Part shown: in pieces, positions 16,501-23,971 of the stretch | Layout of the letters: every line of letters starts with the position of its first letter | Position numbering within the stretch: position 1 is the first letter of the stretch | IMG/VR virus record: IMGVR_UViG_3300030419_004608 | Span: 1 to 27,589 of that record | Source: a virus | Length of the DNA: 27,589 nucleotides | Strand: one strand, 5' to 3' | Notes under the pieces: generated by a model | What the model was told of the DNA's origin: nothing | Database searches by the model: none | What the model saw: only the letters and a program-made list of their open reading frames with translations | Made by a program: the position numbers and the translations under genes

Positions 16501-17483
16501 CTGCTGGATTAAGTAGAACTCAAAGATGGGATAGTAGTGCAAATGATTATTCACCTACAGATTCACCTAAAGTTGGTATATACTTTTCACCAGTTGACGC
16601 TGTAAATGAAGATATTATATTATCTTTTGCGAATTTAGATTTTAATAAATATTTAGGAGATCCTAGAGATAATTTTAAAGAACATTATAGTGAGTTAAAA
16701 GATGTATCAACTCAATATTTTAAAAAGTATGATGATAATAATGATTTTTGGGATTATATGCGTATTGTAAAATATTATGATCAAAGTATATTTAAACAAC
16801 TTAAAAAAGTAATACCGGCACGTACAAAACCACATTTAGGAACAGTTGTTGAGGGTAATATTTTTGAAAGACCCAAATCACCAGTTCAAAGAAACAATCC
16901 ATCTTTTACAAAACCTTTTTATGACAATACAATAAATATTTCATCTCTTGAACAAGAACATGAGGATAGTGGATCAGTAATGTCTATAGAAACTGAATAT
17001 CCAACACATTTAGCTACTATTACTGAATCACTATTTAGAGATCCTTCATTATATAGACTTTCAGCTAGTGATAATTATGAAGATAGAAATTTGTATTCAG
17101 GTAGTTCAGCTAAATACGGTGGTCCTAATTATGTTTTCTCAGAAGCTACTGGTTCAATTGTATTAAAAAATACTATATCACAATATAATCAAGAATATAG
17201 TTTCATATACACAAGTTCAGGTGATTTTGATATAAGTCTTAAAAAGAGCATTAATAGATTTGAAAACCTTTATCATACTAAATCATTAATAGATTCTGAT
17301 TTAGATCCTGGATATCAACATATAACAGCATGGAATAGGTCATTTTATGAAGGAGTAAAGAATACTTCTGATACAACTTTAGATGGAGATTTACCTATTA
17401 TTATTAGAACGACATCACCAACAGTAGCTGTACCTACAGATTCACCAGACGCAAATTTAACTATAATTGATAAGGAAAGATAA
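13533..17483 (+). CDS. Giant baseplate/fibre protein with gpI-like, LamG-like and CBM-like domains
   Basis: A 1316-aa virion protein, the largest in the window, in the place where T4 carries gp7 (1032 aa). About residues 350-500 resemble the phage tail protein I domain: 'FMDMIGQQFDELW' and 'ITKRLIASMPYILKSKGTIGSF' with the K-G-T turn. Residues about 534-625 and 807-905 look like two halves of a LamG/concanavalin sandwich, the second ending 'LTGSLMEFRLWNEPLKESRF'. Between them, about 645-795, lies a jelly-roll like CBM4_9 modules ('YKFSAYAKVSS', 'STIYWDDVSVRKI'). The C-terminus has a 'KKVIPARTKPHLGTVVEG' segment and an extended tail. I infer a wedge protein that also contacts host glycans. Gene 7 equivalence is likely but unproven. 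Confidence 0.75.
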   Translation: MSKNPTLSPYISRVTSVGSTGISLSKTWNEVLDSIQSKPISENTSVAKSANSTFTDWSIIYKHNDKRDLSTFLHFGDDKILLTVNSKTDDNLFPKYPHSVVYKLYEPLPDDVEVKDNVFVVREVLPPLTETVELVPYDQEDEDVLVLKVPDSTQVDSPITKRSTEFKTYDDLVTSDVRLKKEIEDKFISGSQQPVDLNIDYSNYENFINFSSAEKRLKNFKYKISLLDGYIQESASLVNITNSTNDLVSYDNKIRKLKSNFDGYESYLYNISSSYKSSSMGETLDASWPKTGSGSYADPYKPLSASSTAFTNWYGSIPSQKGQLYSASLYDRDNPNRLVNLLPNHISTDVSNKQFLDFMDMIGQQFDELWTYTKAVADITDRQNDLREGFSKDLIYTLAKSLGWDIQDGKDLLELSRIGFGQKVSGSGDYSLYTSGSISSPPEADISKEITKRLIASMPYILKSKGTIGSFKAIMNCYGIPSSILRVREYGGIQKSNQRDTFEISRKFTKALGFRGSQYVTSSWADDGTTDRKPETVELRFRAVSGSDQILIQKDAKWAIKLKDNASSDNNGTVSFMLSGSDGYKEISSSLLPVFDGEYYSVMLKKSTLNIELFSFPGFDTGSIFNPPFVPGTNSAENGVIKIVSSSQAVTRSSGSNSLLHKNTADAGSDSISYSTLYKNDATLPDYDASIASVSEGDIYKFSAYAKVSSSGVDSVGSLTLFELDSSGNVVNWDDEQLYTSIDGGVKTSDVVGLNETDWNQIQVTKTIKFSNTSGLGIRLENRKPGSTIYWDDVSVRKISTNTDSISGSFTYDLFVKKYDAGLDRILHSSKTSMVITGSNAVSYSYNASWTGSGDLYLAGGPTSGSFSANKLTGSLMEFRLWNEPLKESRFNTHVSNPKSYIGNTPTSSYSNLIRRYSFDDNTTLSDTSTIRDVRPNQNTTVAGYTNGFGGANMFESVVDKTKTTIPNHGPNRRSATKIRIENNFISGSSAGLSRTQRWDSSANDYSPTDSPKVGIYFSPVDAVNEDIILSFANLDFNKYLGDPRDNFKEHYSELKDVSTQYFKKYDDNNDFWDYMRIVKYYDQSIFKQLKKVIPARTKPHLGTVVEGNIFERPKSPVQRNNPSFTKPFYDNTINISSLEQEHEDSGSVMSIETEYPTHLATITESLFRDPSLYRLSASDNYEDRNLYSGSSAKYGGPNYVFSEATGSIVLKNTISQYNQEYSFIYTSSGDFDISLKKSINRFENLYHTKSLIDSDLDPGYQHITAWNRSFYEGVKNTSDTTLDGDLPIIIRTTSPTVAVPTDSPDANLTIIDKER

Positions 17484-17484
17484 A

Positions 17485-17559
17485 ATGTATAAAAACTTTA
17501 CATTTAGATATTTATTTTTAGAAAAGTTATATCAATTTTTAATTTATGGAGATAATTAA
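17485..17559 (+). CDS. Possible 24-aa peptide between baseplate and MGFLDN genes
   Basis: A short frame (M-Y-K-N-F-T-F-R-Y-L..) begins one base after the stop at 17481-17483 and ends exactly where the next gene's GTG begins (17560). It is Phe/Leu/Tyr-rich. AAGGAAAG lies a few bases upstream as a possible ribosome site. It may be translated and couple the flanking genes, or may simply be spacer. Low confidence. Confidence 0.25.
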   Translation: MYKNFTFRYLFLEKLYQFLIYGDN

Positions 17560-18234
17560 GTGGGATTTTTAGATAATTCTAGTATTACAGTAGATGCGAT
17601 TATTACAACAAGAGGTCGCGAAATACTTTCTCAAGGAGGTAATTTTGATATAACTAAATTTGCTCTAAGTGATGAAGAAATAGATTATACGATGTATGAT
17701 TCAACACATCCAGATGGAAATTCTTCTTTTGGTTTAATGATTGATAATACTTCAGTATTAGAAGCTACTCCAAATAGAACTGATCTTCAAAGTTTTTTAG
17801 TAGATAGTTCACAGATGGGTTCTTCAATCACATTTCCAGTAACAGACTGGAGAGGAGTACATTGGGGTGCTAAATTTAGTGCAAGACCAGTAACAGTCGG
17901 AACAGAAGAGGAAGAAGCGGAAGATTATACATTTACAATTGAAAATACAAACATAGTTCGATTTAATAGATATTTTTTTGAAGGTCAACCTTGGGCATCA
18001 GATGCATGGTTTAGAAGTACTGATAATAATGCATTTGTAGCTAAAGGGATTGAATTTAGAGCACAGTCAATAAATTCAGTTGGAATGACAACTATTACAG
18101 TCAGAGGAAATGTTTCAGGAATAACTAAAGTACTTACTGTAGAAGTTAGAGCTAATCCTGATTCAAGTGTCAGTCCGTTTAATAATACAGTAGATGTAAC
18201 AGATGAATCTGTTTACATAACACCATGGAGATAA
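17560..18234 (+). CDS. MGFLDN-family virion protein, copy 1 (GTG start)
   Basis: A 224-aa protein and tandem paralog of the next gene. The first 90 residues (GFLDNSSITVDAI..TRGREILSQGGNFDITKFALSDEEIDY) belong to a virion protein family common in marine T4-like phages. The second half resembles a bacterial Ig-like (Big) sandwich: 'YTFTIENTNIVRFN..' then 'ITVRGNVSGITKVLTVEVRA'. Relative to copy 2 it has an extra aromatic-rich loop of about 15-20 residues (W-A-S-D-A-W-F). The GTG at 17560 is chosen because it aligns exactly with copy 2's ATG and has GGAG 10 bases upstream. Likely a fibre or baseplate decoration protein; exact role unknown. Confidence 0.8.
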   Translation: MGFLDNSSITVDAIITTRGREILSQGGNFDITKFALSDEEIDYTMYDSTHPDGNSSFGLMIDNTSVLEATPNRTDLQSFLVDSSQMGSSITFPVTDWRGVHWGAKFSARPVTVGTEEEEAEDYTFTIENTNIVRFNRYFFEGQPWASDAWFRSTDNNAFVAKGIEFRAQSINSVGMTTITVRGNVSGITKVLTVEVRANPDSSVSPFNNTVDVTDESVYITPWR

Positions 18235-18238
18235 AAAT

Positions 18239-18904
18239 ATGGGATTTTTAGATAACACAAGCGTTACAGTTGACGCTATTTTAACAAAAAGAGGTAGAGA
18301 GATTTTGTCTACTGGAGGTGATTTTGAAATTACTAAATTTTCACTTAGTGATGAGGAAGTTGATTATACGTTATATGATGTAACTCATCCTAATGGAACT
18401 GATTATTATGGAACAGTTATTGAAAATATGAATTTATTAGAAGCAACACCTAATAGAACAAATTTTAGAAGTTTTCTTGTAAATCAATCATTGGCTGGTG
18501 CATCAGTTAAATTAGATACTTTGAATTATAATCAAGTAAATAAATTAACTACACTAGCATTAAGTCCAACAACAATTGGATCACCTGATGAAAATTATAC
18601 ATTTACAATTGAAAATACAAATGTAGTTAAGTTTTCTAATAACTCAACAGCTAGAACAGTAACAGCAAAAACTGTAGAACTAATTGCTCAATCTGTTAAC
18701 CCAGGAGCTACAACAACTGTTACAGTAACAGGTGTAAATTCTGGTGTAACAAATATAGTTACTATTTCTGTAAAAGCTGATGCTGCTTCAAGTAAGGATC
18801 CTAGTGGTCCTCAAAAGACAGTTAAAAGAACATTTCAAAGACAACAACAGTCTCAAGAACAGTCTCAACAAGAGAAACAAGAAGGAATTAAAAGAGAGGT
18901 TTAA
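18239..18904 (+). CDS. MGFLDN-family virion protein, copy 2
   Basis: A 221-aa paralog of the preceding protein: near-identical design over residues 1-90 (MGFLDNTSVTVDAILTKRGREIL, LSDEEVDYTLYDVTHPNG, LLEATPNRTN), then the same Ig-like half with a shorter loop. The C-terminus differs: a basic, Gln/Ser-rich tail 'RQQQSQEQSQQEKQ' replaces copy 1's hydrophobic end. GGAGAT inside the end of copy 1 serves as ribosome site. The pair looks like an old tandem duplication in which the tips have diverged. Confidence 0.8.
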   Translation: MGFLDNTSVTVDAILTKRGREILSTGGDFEITKFSLSDEEVDYTLYDVTHPNGTDYYGTVIENMNLLEATPNRTNFRSFLVNQSLAGASVKLDTLNYNQVNKLTTLALSPTTIGSPDENYTFTIENTNVVKFSNNSTARTVTAKTVELIAQSVNPGATTTVTVTGVNSGVTNIVTISVKADAASSKDPSGPQKTVKRTFQRQQQSQEQSQQEKQEGIKREV

Positions 18905-18942
18905 AAGAAACCTTTAGGTAGTATCATATAGGAGAATATAAT

Positions 18943-19983
18943 ATGGCTTTTTATAAAATGTTTAATCCAGATGAAGATGTAAATGAAGATAACGCTATTG
19001 TTACATCAGGATTATTTCAAGATGGTGCATCAAGTATAACAGCGTTTCATACATCATCTACACAATATTCAAACACAGGTGACTATTCAATTGATGCGTA
19101 TAGATATAATCCTGGTACTAATGCTTCAGCATCAGTACAATTTGGAGTAGCATATGGACATAGACATGGTAGTGGTTCTTTAGGAACAAAAGGTGCGACA
19201 GGAGATAGAACTACTGCAGCTATTTTTGGTCAATTTAATAATTTAATAAATCCACCAGAAACTACAGCTTTTAAGTTCCAAGAAAATACTACATCAAAAC
19301 AAATATACGCAATTGTTTTTAACAGAGCTAGAATGCGTGAAGCTATTGAACCTGGAGGTTGGGAATTACGTTTACATGCGGGTGGTACAGGTACTACTAC
19401 GATAAAACTTATTGATGATTCATCTACAAACAAAGGTGGTAATACAGATCAAAGAAATTTTGCTCCAGAATATAATGTTGTTAGTGGTACATTAAGTGGT
19501 GGAACTACAATAAACACAGCAGCATCAGCTGAAACTTCAGGTAATGGTGGTTCATATGGAACTTTTTATCCAAAACTTGGTGTTATTTTATTAAATCCTG
19601 AAAGATTACAAGCAGCTCCACTTTTAATGGCTACAGTAAGTGCTTCAAATACTGATAATAGAAATGATTTAACTTTTTTCGAAGCGATAAAAAGTGGTTC
19701 TTATTTTCAAGTAAAAAGACAAGAAGAAATAACTTCACGTCATTATTTTGTTAGAGCAACTGCAAATAACTTTAACTCTACAACAAATGAAACTTTTTAC
19801 ACAGAATCAGTTTCTGGAGTGAAACAAGTTATATCAGGTTTAAGGACAGATCCTAAAGTTTATATTACTACAGTAGGTCTTTATAATGATGATAATGAAT
19901 TACTTGCAATTGCTAAATTAAGTAAACCAATATTAAAATCAAAATCAAGGGAAGCCCTAATAAAAGTAAAACTTGACTTTTAA
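18943..19983 (+). CDS. Virion structural protein with shared C-terminal domain, copy A
   Basis: A 346-aa protein rich in Ser, Thr, Gly and Asn, typical of phage beta-structured tail parts. Its last 40 residues, 'YITTVGLYNDDNELLAIAKLSKPI', match the end of the next protein ('YVSTIGLYNDQNELLAVGKTAKPI'), which marks them as relatives. The N-terminus 'MAFYKMFNPDEDV' is a virion-like anchoring segment. GGAG precedes ATG. No catalytic motif. Probably a peripheral baseplate or tail-sheath-distal component; the family recurs in marine T4-like phages but I know no proven role. Confidence 0.7.
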   Translation: MAFYKMFNPDEDVNEDNAIVTSGLFQDGASSITAFHTSSTQYSNTGDYSIDAYRYNPGTNASASVQFGVAYGHRHGSGSLGTKGATGDRTTAAIFGQFNNLINPPETTAFKFQENTTSKQIYAIVFNRARMREAIEPGGWELRLHAGGTGTTTIKLIDDSSTNKGGNTDQRNFAPEYNVVSGTLSGGTTINTAASAETSGNGGSYGTFYPKLGVILLNPERLQAAPLLMATVSASNTDNRNDLTFFEAIKSGSYFQVKRQEEITSRHYFVRATANNFNSTTNETFYTESVSGVKQVISGLRTDPKVYITTVGLYNDDNELLAIAKLSKPILKSKSREALIKVKLDF

Positions 19984-19988
19984 GGGCT
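19953..19988 (+). other. Long stem-loop spanning the stop codon of the 346-aa gene
   Basis: AGCCCT (19953-19958) pairs with AGGGCT (19983-19988) and AAAAGT (19962-19967) with ACTTTT (19976-19981), leaving a small internal loop and loop AAAACTTG. The stop codon is in the 3' arm. There is no T run after it, so it is not a classic terminator. It may slow 3' decay, be a processing site, or control re-initiation at the next ATG (19997). Confidence 0.5.
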
Positions 19989-19996
19989 AGTTTATC

Positions 19997-21097
19997 ATGT
20001 CCTTCAGAAAAAATCTTGAACCCGAAGATGTTCTGATATCATCCTTTCAAGTGCATAAATCTTTTACGTTTACTGATGCTGATAGTGGAAGTGGAGTTTA
20101 TGCAGTTAATCTTGTAAAAGGTACTGATTCTAATTCATATAATTATAATCCATCTTCTGCCGACTCTTCTAGTTTTGGTACTGGAAGTGCAGATTCACCG
20201 AAAACAAGAACATTTTTTCATGTTCCGTTATATCATTCTATTAATAAATTATATTATAAAGATATAGATAATATTAGAGGATATGTTGATTACTTTAGAG
20301 GTGTACCTACTTCGTCAGATGCGATTTTTAATTATACTTCAACAAGAAATTTATATGATACTAATTTACCACTTAGAATACCTCATACAAGACAACTAAA
20401 AAATAATGCAGTACTTATTACTGTTCCACAAAAGTTTTATGGAGAACATATAAAACCTACATCTATTAAATTAACAGATAATAGTACTTCTAAAACATTT
20501 ATATTACGTGATGATGGATACGGTAATTTATATGATGAAGCATACAGTTCAAGTTATGCTTCTAGAGCACCAGATACAAATCATAGTGGTAGTTTAGTTG
20601 GTAATGTTTTTTATAATGATGGAGTTATTGTTATTACTGAGACAGGATCATATTCTACAGTAGGAACTGGTAAAGGTTCTGATGGATTTAGTTTAAAACT
20701 TGAATCATCACAAACAATATATGAAAGAGAATACGTTTGTAAAGTGACTGAAGATGAGTTTCAACATACTACGAATAGAAGTTTAAAAGTTGGTTATAGT
20801 GGTAGTGTAGCTTTTTCAGGTAGTGCATTCTCTTCATCTTTTTCTAATACAATTCATGATGGATTTCCATATGATATAACAGGGTATGCTACAAGTTCAT
20901 ATGGAACATCAAAAGAATATGAAATAGGTACTAAATTAATTGGTGAATCTACACATTCTGAATTCGCAACCTATGTTTCAACTATAGGTTTATATAATGA
21001 TCAAAATGAATTATTAGCAGTCGGTAAAACGGCTAAACCGATAAAAAATGATAAGGAATTAGCATTAACTTTTGTTGTAAGATTTGATACAAATTAA
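19997..21097 (+). CDS. Virion structural protein with shared C-terminal domain, copy B
   Basis: A 366-aa protein, Ser/Thr/Tyr-rich, predicted all-beta. Its N-terminus 'MSFRKNLEPEDVLISSFQVHKSFTF' and body 'DYFRGVPTSSDAIFNYTSTRNLYDTNLPLRIPHTRQLKNNAVLITVPQ' (key run: N-A-V-L-I-T-V-P-Q-K-F-Y-G-E) are of a type found in marine T4-like phage virions. The C-terminus repeats the 'GLYNDQNELLAVGK' module of the preceding protein. It is the last structural gene before the promoter at 21096. Ribosome site is weak, which fits translational coupling across the stem-loop. Confidence 0.7.
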   Translation: MSFRKNLEPEDVLISSFQVHKSFTFTDADSGSGVYAVNLVKGTDSNSYNYNPSSADSSSFGTGSADSPKTRTFFHVPLYHSINKLYYKDIDNIRGYVDYFRGVPTSSDAIFNYTSTRNLYDTNLPLRIPHTRQLKNNAVLITVPQKFYGEHIKPTSIKLTDNSTSKTFILRDDGYGNLYDEAYSSSYASRAPDTNHSGSLVGNVFYNDGVIVITETGSYSTVGTGKGSDGFSLKLESSQTIYEREYVCKVTEDEFQHTTNRSLKVGYSGSVAFSGSAFSSSFSNTIHDGFPYDITGYATSSYGTSKEYEIGTKLIGESTHSEFATYVSTIGLYNDQNELLAVGKTAKPIKNDKELALTFVVRFDTN

Positions 21098-21103
21098 TAA
21101 ATA
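21096..21103 (+). promoter_or_regulatory. Putative late promoter (AATAAATA) ahead of the envelope module
   Basis: AATAAATA in the short gap after the structural block, 45 bases before the ATG at 21149. The ten bases AATAAATAAT are identical to those at 6349, and both sites are followed by a TATTTATA, so the arrangement is shared. This would make the 21149-26762 genes a separate late transcript. Confidence 0.5.
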
Positions 21104-21148
21104 ATTAAATATTTATAGTTGTATAGAATTTTTTATTTGGAGAAAAAA

Positions 21149-22435
21149 ATGAGAAAATTATTAATTACATTAATATTATTATCTACTTCTTTATTTGGAC
21201 AAGAATTTATTCTTAACTTTTTCAAATATTCCACAGCGTATGCTAGCTTTAGTTTAAACGCTCCACGTCATCAAGACGATAGATTTGCTATTATAGGTGG
21301 ATTATCTACAGGTCAATTAGAAGTAGATAGAAATAAACGAGAATTGAAACCAGATTTTCAAAAATCATTTGGATTGAGAAAAATTGGTAGATTTAAATAC
21401 GAACCAAAACGAGGTGTTAAGAATGCGGGAAATGGTGGAACTTGGTATGATGGTTCAGAACAAAACGCGAATGAAAATGCTACATTTGGACCAGTTAAAG
21501 GATGGGAATATTTGATTAAATGGTCAGAAGGTCGTCAATGGGGTAATGAATATCTCAATCAAGAATATTGGTTAAGATATACTGGTGATTGGTTAATGAC
21601 TAAAGTTGGATATACTGAATTAGGATTAGAAGACATTACATATTTACAAGGTGACATGAGATTAAAATGGACACCACCGATATTAGATGATAAATTAAAT
21701 TTAAGTGTTGGTTTCAAACACAGACAACATCCTGTTTATGGATTTGATGCTATGGTATTAGATACAACTTGGTATCGTGGTTCTTGGTGGGATTTTGCAG
21801 AAGATGCCTTTGGTATTGATGACAACGCTTGGTTTACAGAAGATTATCATTTGAATGGTGACCAAGATATTCAATTATATGAAATAGACCCTGTAAGTGG
21901 TGAGTTAAGACCAATTGAAGGTGGAGGTCCTTTTTGGAATGATGATGGTAGATTTCTTGGAGTTGATTGGTTGTGGAGAGATGAGAACGGTAGAATATTT
22001 GCTTATACAGATAGAGAATATTTCTTATATCACTTTCCAGGTATGTTAGAAAAATATATTAATGGAGTAAAAAAGAATTTAGGATATCAAAGAGAAACAT
22101 CACTTGTAGTCGGTGTTGATTATTATCATTATGATGATAATTGGTGGTTACACACTTGGGGTAATTGGTTACCTTATCATTTTGGACACGATAAATATTC
22201 ATATCATAACGGAGCACATTATCAAACTCATTTGGAAGAAAATAAAGCTCCAGAAAATTTTATGTTTATGGATCCAATGTGGCATTCTTGGAATGATTTT
22301 GATTTAGGTGCAATTTTTGGTGTAAAACTACAAGATAATCTTGGAGTATTTGCAGAAGGTCGTTATCTATATTATTGGGAACGACCAGCATATGAGTTTA
22401 AGTTTGGTATAAATTATCAATTTGTAGGATTTTAA
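21149..22435 (+). CDS. Predicted outer-membrane beta-barrel protein
   Basis: A 428-aa exported protein. The signal peptide is clear (MRKLLITLILLSTSLFG, cleaved before Gln18). The mature part is very rich in Trp, Tyr and Gly with alternating patterns, for example 'DMRLKWTPPILDDKLNLSVGFKHRQ', 'GVFAEGRYLYYWERPAYEFKFGINYQF'. It ends in Phe with the alternating aromatic pattern (F-G-I-N-Y-Q-F-V-G-F) that BAM recognises in outer-membrane barrels. I do not recognise the family. ATG 21149 is preferred over the in-frame ATG 21119 because TTGGAGA precedes it and the signal peptide starts there. Possible roles: blocking receptors against superinfection or altering permeability (inference). Confidence 0.75.
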   Translation: MRKLLITLILLSTSLFGQEFILNFFKYSTAYASFSLNAPRHQDDRFAIIGGLSTGQLEVDRNKRELKPDFQKSFGLRKIGRFKYEPKRGVKNAGNGGTWYDGSEQNANENATFGPVKGWEYLIKWSEGRQWGNEYLNQEYWLRYTGDWLMTKVGYTELGLEDITYLQGDMRLKWTPPILDDKLNLSVGFKHRQHPVYGFDAMVLDTTWYRGSWWDFAEDAFGIDDNAWFTEDYHLNGDQDIQLYEIDPVSGELRPIEGGGPFWNDDGRFLGVDWLWRDENGRIFAYTDREYFLYHFPGMLEKYINGVKKNLGYQRETSLVVGVDYYHYDDNWWLHTWGNWLPYHFGHDKYSYHNGAHYQTHLEENKAPENFMFMDPMWHSWNDFDLGAIFGVKLQDNLGVFAEGRYLYYWERPAYEFKFGINYQFVGF

Positions 22436-22445
22436 GAGAAATAAA

Positions 22446-22589
22446 ATGCCTAATAGAAAAGCAAAAGATAGGAAATGGAAAAAACGTAAACTTAATGAGA
22501 AATGGAAAAAAGAAGGTAGAACGGCAGTCCAACATAAAAAGTGGTTAAAGAAAAATAAAAATAAAAAAGATATAATGTGGGGGAAATAA
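22446..22589 (+). CDS. Small, highly basic 47-aa protein
   Basis: An intact frame of 47 codons beginning M-P-N-R-K-A-K-D-R-K-W-K-K and ending M-W-G-K, with about twenty Lys/Arg residues and four to five Trp. AGAGAAAT lies upstream, and the stop TAA overlaps the next start (TAAATG). It is too basic to be a membrane protein; nucleic-acid or LPS/acidic-partner binding is possible. It is the one product in this block without an export or membrane signal. No homolog recognised. Confidence 0.65.
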   Translation: MPNRKAKDRKWKKRKLNEKWKKEGRTAVQHKKWLKKNKNKKDIMWGK

Positions 22590-23183
22590 ATGTTTAAAAG
22601 AGTATTACTTGTAATAGGGTTATTACTTTTTAGTTGTGAGGATAAAGAATATATTCCTGTATCATCTATAAATATGTGGTTAAATGGAGAAGAAGTAGAT
22701 GTTGAACGAACTTATAAATCTATAACTACTTATGGTTCGAGAGATACTTATATAGATTCTACAGGTTCAGACGGAACTTGGATTGTAGTACAAAAAACAA
22801 GAAAAATATTTGTAATTCATTTTCAGGCAGAAGATGGTAGAATTCTTGCTGAAAATGAACACTACGCACTCATTTTTGTAGATTGGGATGCAGCTAGTTT
22901 TACTACAAGTTTAATTAATGAGGGAATTTATACTAATCCAGCAACAAATGATAGAGAAGTATTGTTACAAATAGTAGGTCCGTACGATTATACAATAGGA
23001 GCTGAAGCGGAGATAACTAAACTTCAAATGTTACCATCAGGACAATATGTAAGTGGAAGAGCAGAAGGAAGTTTCTATAATCCATTTGCTGACGCTGAAG
23101 TATATGGTATTTTAGAATTTGAAAATTTACTTATATCAACTGATGAAGAGAATACAACATATTATAATATACAAAGGGATTAA
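22590..23183 (+). CDS. Predicted lipoprotein
   Basis: A 197-aa protein with a lipoprotein signal: basic start (MFKR), hydrophobic run, and lipobox L-F-S-C with Cys16 as lipidation site. Glu-Asp at +2/+3 do not form the Asp(+2) inner-membrane signal, so outer-membrane sorting is plausible. The mature part is beta-rich and acidic, without known motifs. TAAATG coupling ties it to the basic 47-aa gene, and its 3' end nearly abuts the next gene. It could be an envelope-surface decoy, an exclusion lipoprotein or a lysis partner; none can be shown from sequence. Confidence 0.75.
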   Translation: MFKRVLLVIGLLLFSCEDKEYIPVSSINMWLNGEEVDVERTYKSITTYGSRDTYIDSTGSDGTWIVVQKTRKIFVIHFQAEDGRILAENEHYALIFVDWDAASFTTSLINEGIYTNPATNDREVLLQIVGPYDYTIGAEAEITKLQMLPSGQYVSGRAEGSFYNPFADAEVYGILEFENLLISTDEENTTYYNIQRD

Positions 23184-23184
23184 A

Positions 23185-23520
23185 ATGAAGAAATTAATAT
23201 TTTTACTTGCACTACTAATTCCAATTTCAGCTCAAGAAGTTGAAAAGGAAGAAGTAAAAGAAACTCCAACTGAAAAAGTTATTAGACATATTCAAGACGC
23301 AGACTTTAGAAAGTTTGAAGCGGCTCATCGTAGAGCTCATTCGAAACACAGAGGAGATCATTCAGTTAGAAAATCAAAACCTGAAATACATTGGTTTAGT
23401 AAGGTCGTAGTCATAACAGGTGCAGGTGTGATTGGATATTATATTGGTTTAAATGAAAGAAAAAAAGGTCGTAAAGGTAGTTGGAATAGACCTGGATATT
23501 ATTGGGGTGAAAGAAAATGA
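23185..23520 (+). CDS. Exported small membrane protein with basic ends
   Basis: A 111-aa protein. Residues 1-17 are a signal peptide (MKKLIFLLALLIPISA, then Gln-Glu). A charged, His/Arg-rich segment follows (about 30-70), then one hydrophobic helix at about 74-91 (VVVITGAGVIGYYIGL), and a basic tail 'RKKGRKGSWNRPGYYWGERK'. ATG 23185 is chosen over an in-frame ATG at 23119 because AAAGGGA precedes it and the signal peptide begins there. The stop overlaps the next gene by 4 bases. Topology suggests a periplasmic middle and a cytoplasmic C-terminus. Function unknown. Confidence 0.75.
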   Translation: MKKLIFLLALLIPISAQEVEKEEVKETPTEKVIRHIQDADFRKFEAAHRRAHSKHRGDHSVRKSKPEIHWFSKVVVITGAGVIGYYIGLNERKKGRKGSWNRPGYYWGERK

Positions 23521-23969
23521 TTTTAGAAGTATTATTACCGCTATTTATTATATTGTATTGGTTTAGTGAAGGTGTAACAGAAGGATATACTTGGGCTAAA
23601 GCAAAGAGAAGAAAAGAAAATAAATTAATTCATCCTAATAATGGTAAAAATGGTATTATGGATTATCATGGTTGGAGAATATTTGAAAACTTAGGTGTAT
23701 GGGGTACAGTAATTACCGCTTATTTTATGAAACCGTGTTGTGATGTACCTGTTAAATCTTTTTTTCTATTAGGAATTGGTGCTTGGTTAATTGGAACTTT
23801 TTGTTATGAAGCTGCATTAAACCATATTTATTACAATAAGATATGGAAGCCAGTTGATTATAAGTGGCACATATTTGGAAAAGATATACCCTGGTTTGGG
23901 GGTAAGAAATCATTAATTCTAATAGGAGTAGGATTAATAGTAATATTATTAGGTATTTTTTGGAGATAG
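23517..23969 (+). CDS. Multi-pass membrane protein
   Basis: A 150-aa protein with four likely transmembrane helices, about residues 2-18, 58-72, 80-102 and 131-149. A Cys-Cys pair and several Trp/His residues occur between helices. It overlaps the upstream gene by 4 bases, so the two are co-translated and may form a complex. No family recognised. It could be part of an inner-membrane assembly with the MshEN-like protein that follows 2 bases later. Confidence 0.7.
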   Translation: MILEVLLPLFIILYWFSEGVTEGYTWAKAKRRKENKLIHPNNGKNGIMDYHGWRIFENLGVWGTVITAYFMKPCCDVPVKSFFLLGIGAWLIGTFCYEAALNHIYYNKIWKPVDYKWHIFGKDIPWFGGKKSLILIGVGLIVILLGIFWR

Positions 23970-23971
23970 AA

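Noticed and set aside
19230-19433. Minus-strand frame inside the 346-aa structural gene
   Set aside because: No ribosome site and full overlap with a supported gene.
21110-21117. Leftward TATAAATA as a separate promoter
   Set aside because: No minus-strand gene lies to its left, and such motifs are likely by chance in this composition; kept only as part of the paired-motif finding.
22113-22307. Ile/Met-rich plus-strand frame inside the barrel gene
   Set aside because: It is a +1 shadow of His/Tyr/Asp codons; the barrel reading is supported by its signal peptide and C-terminus.
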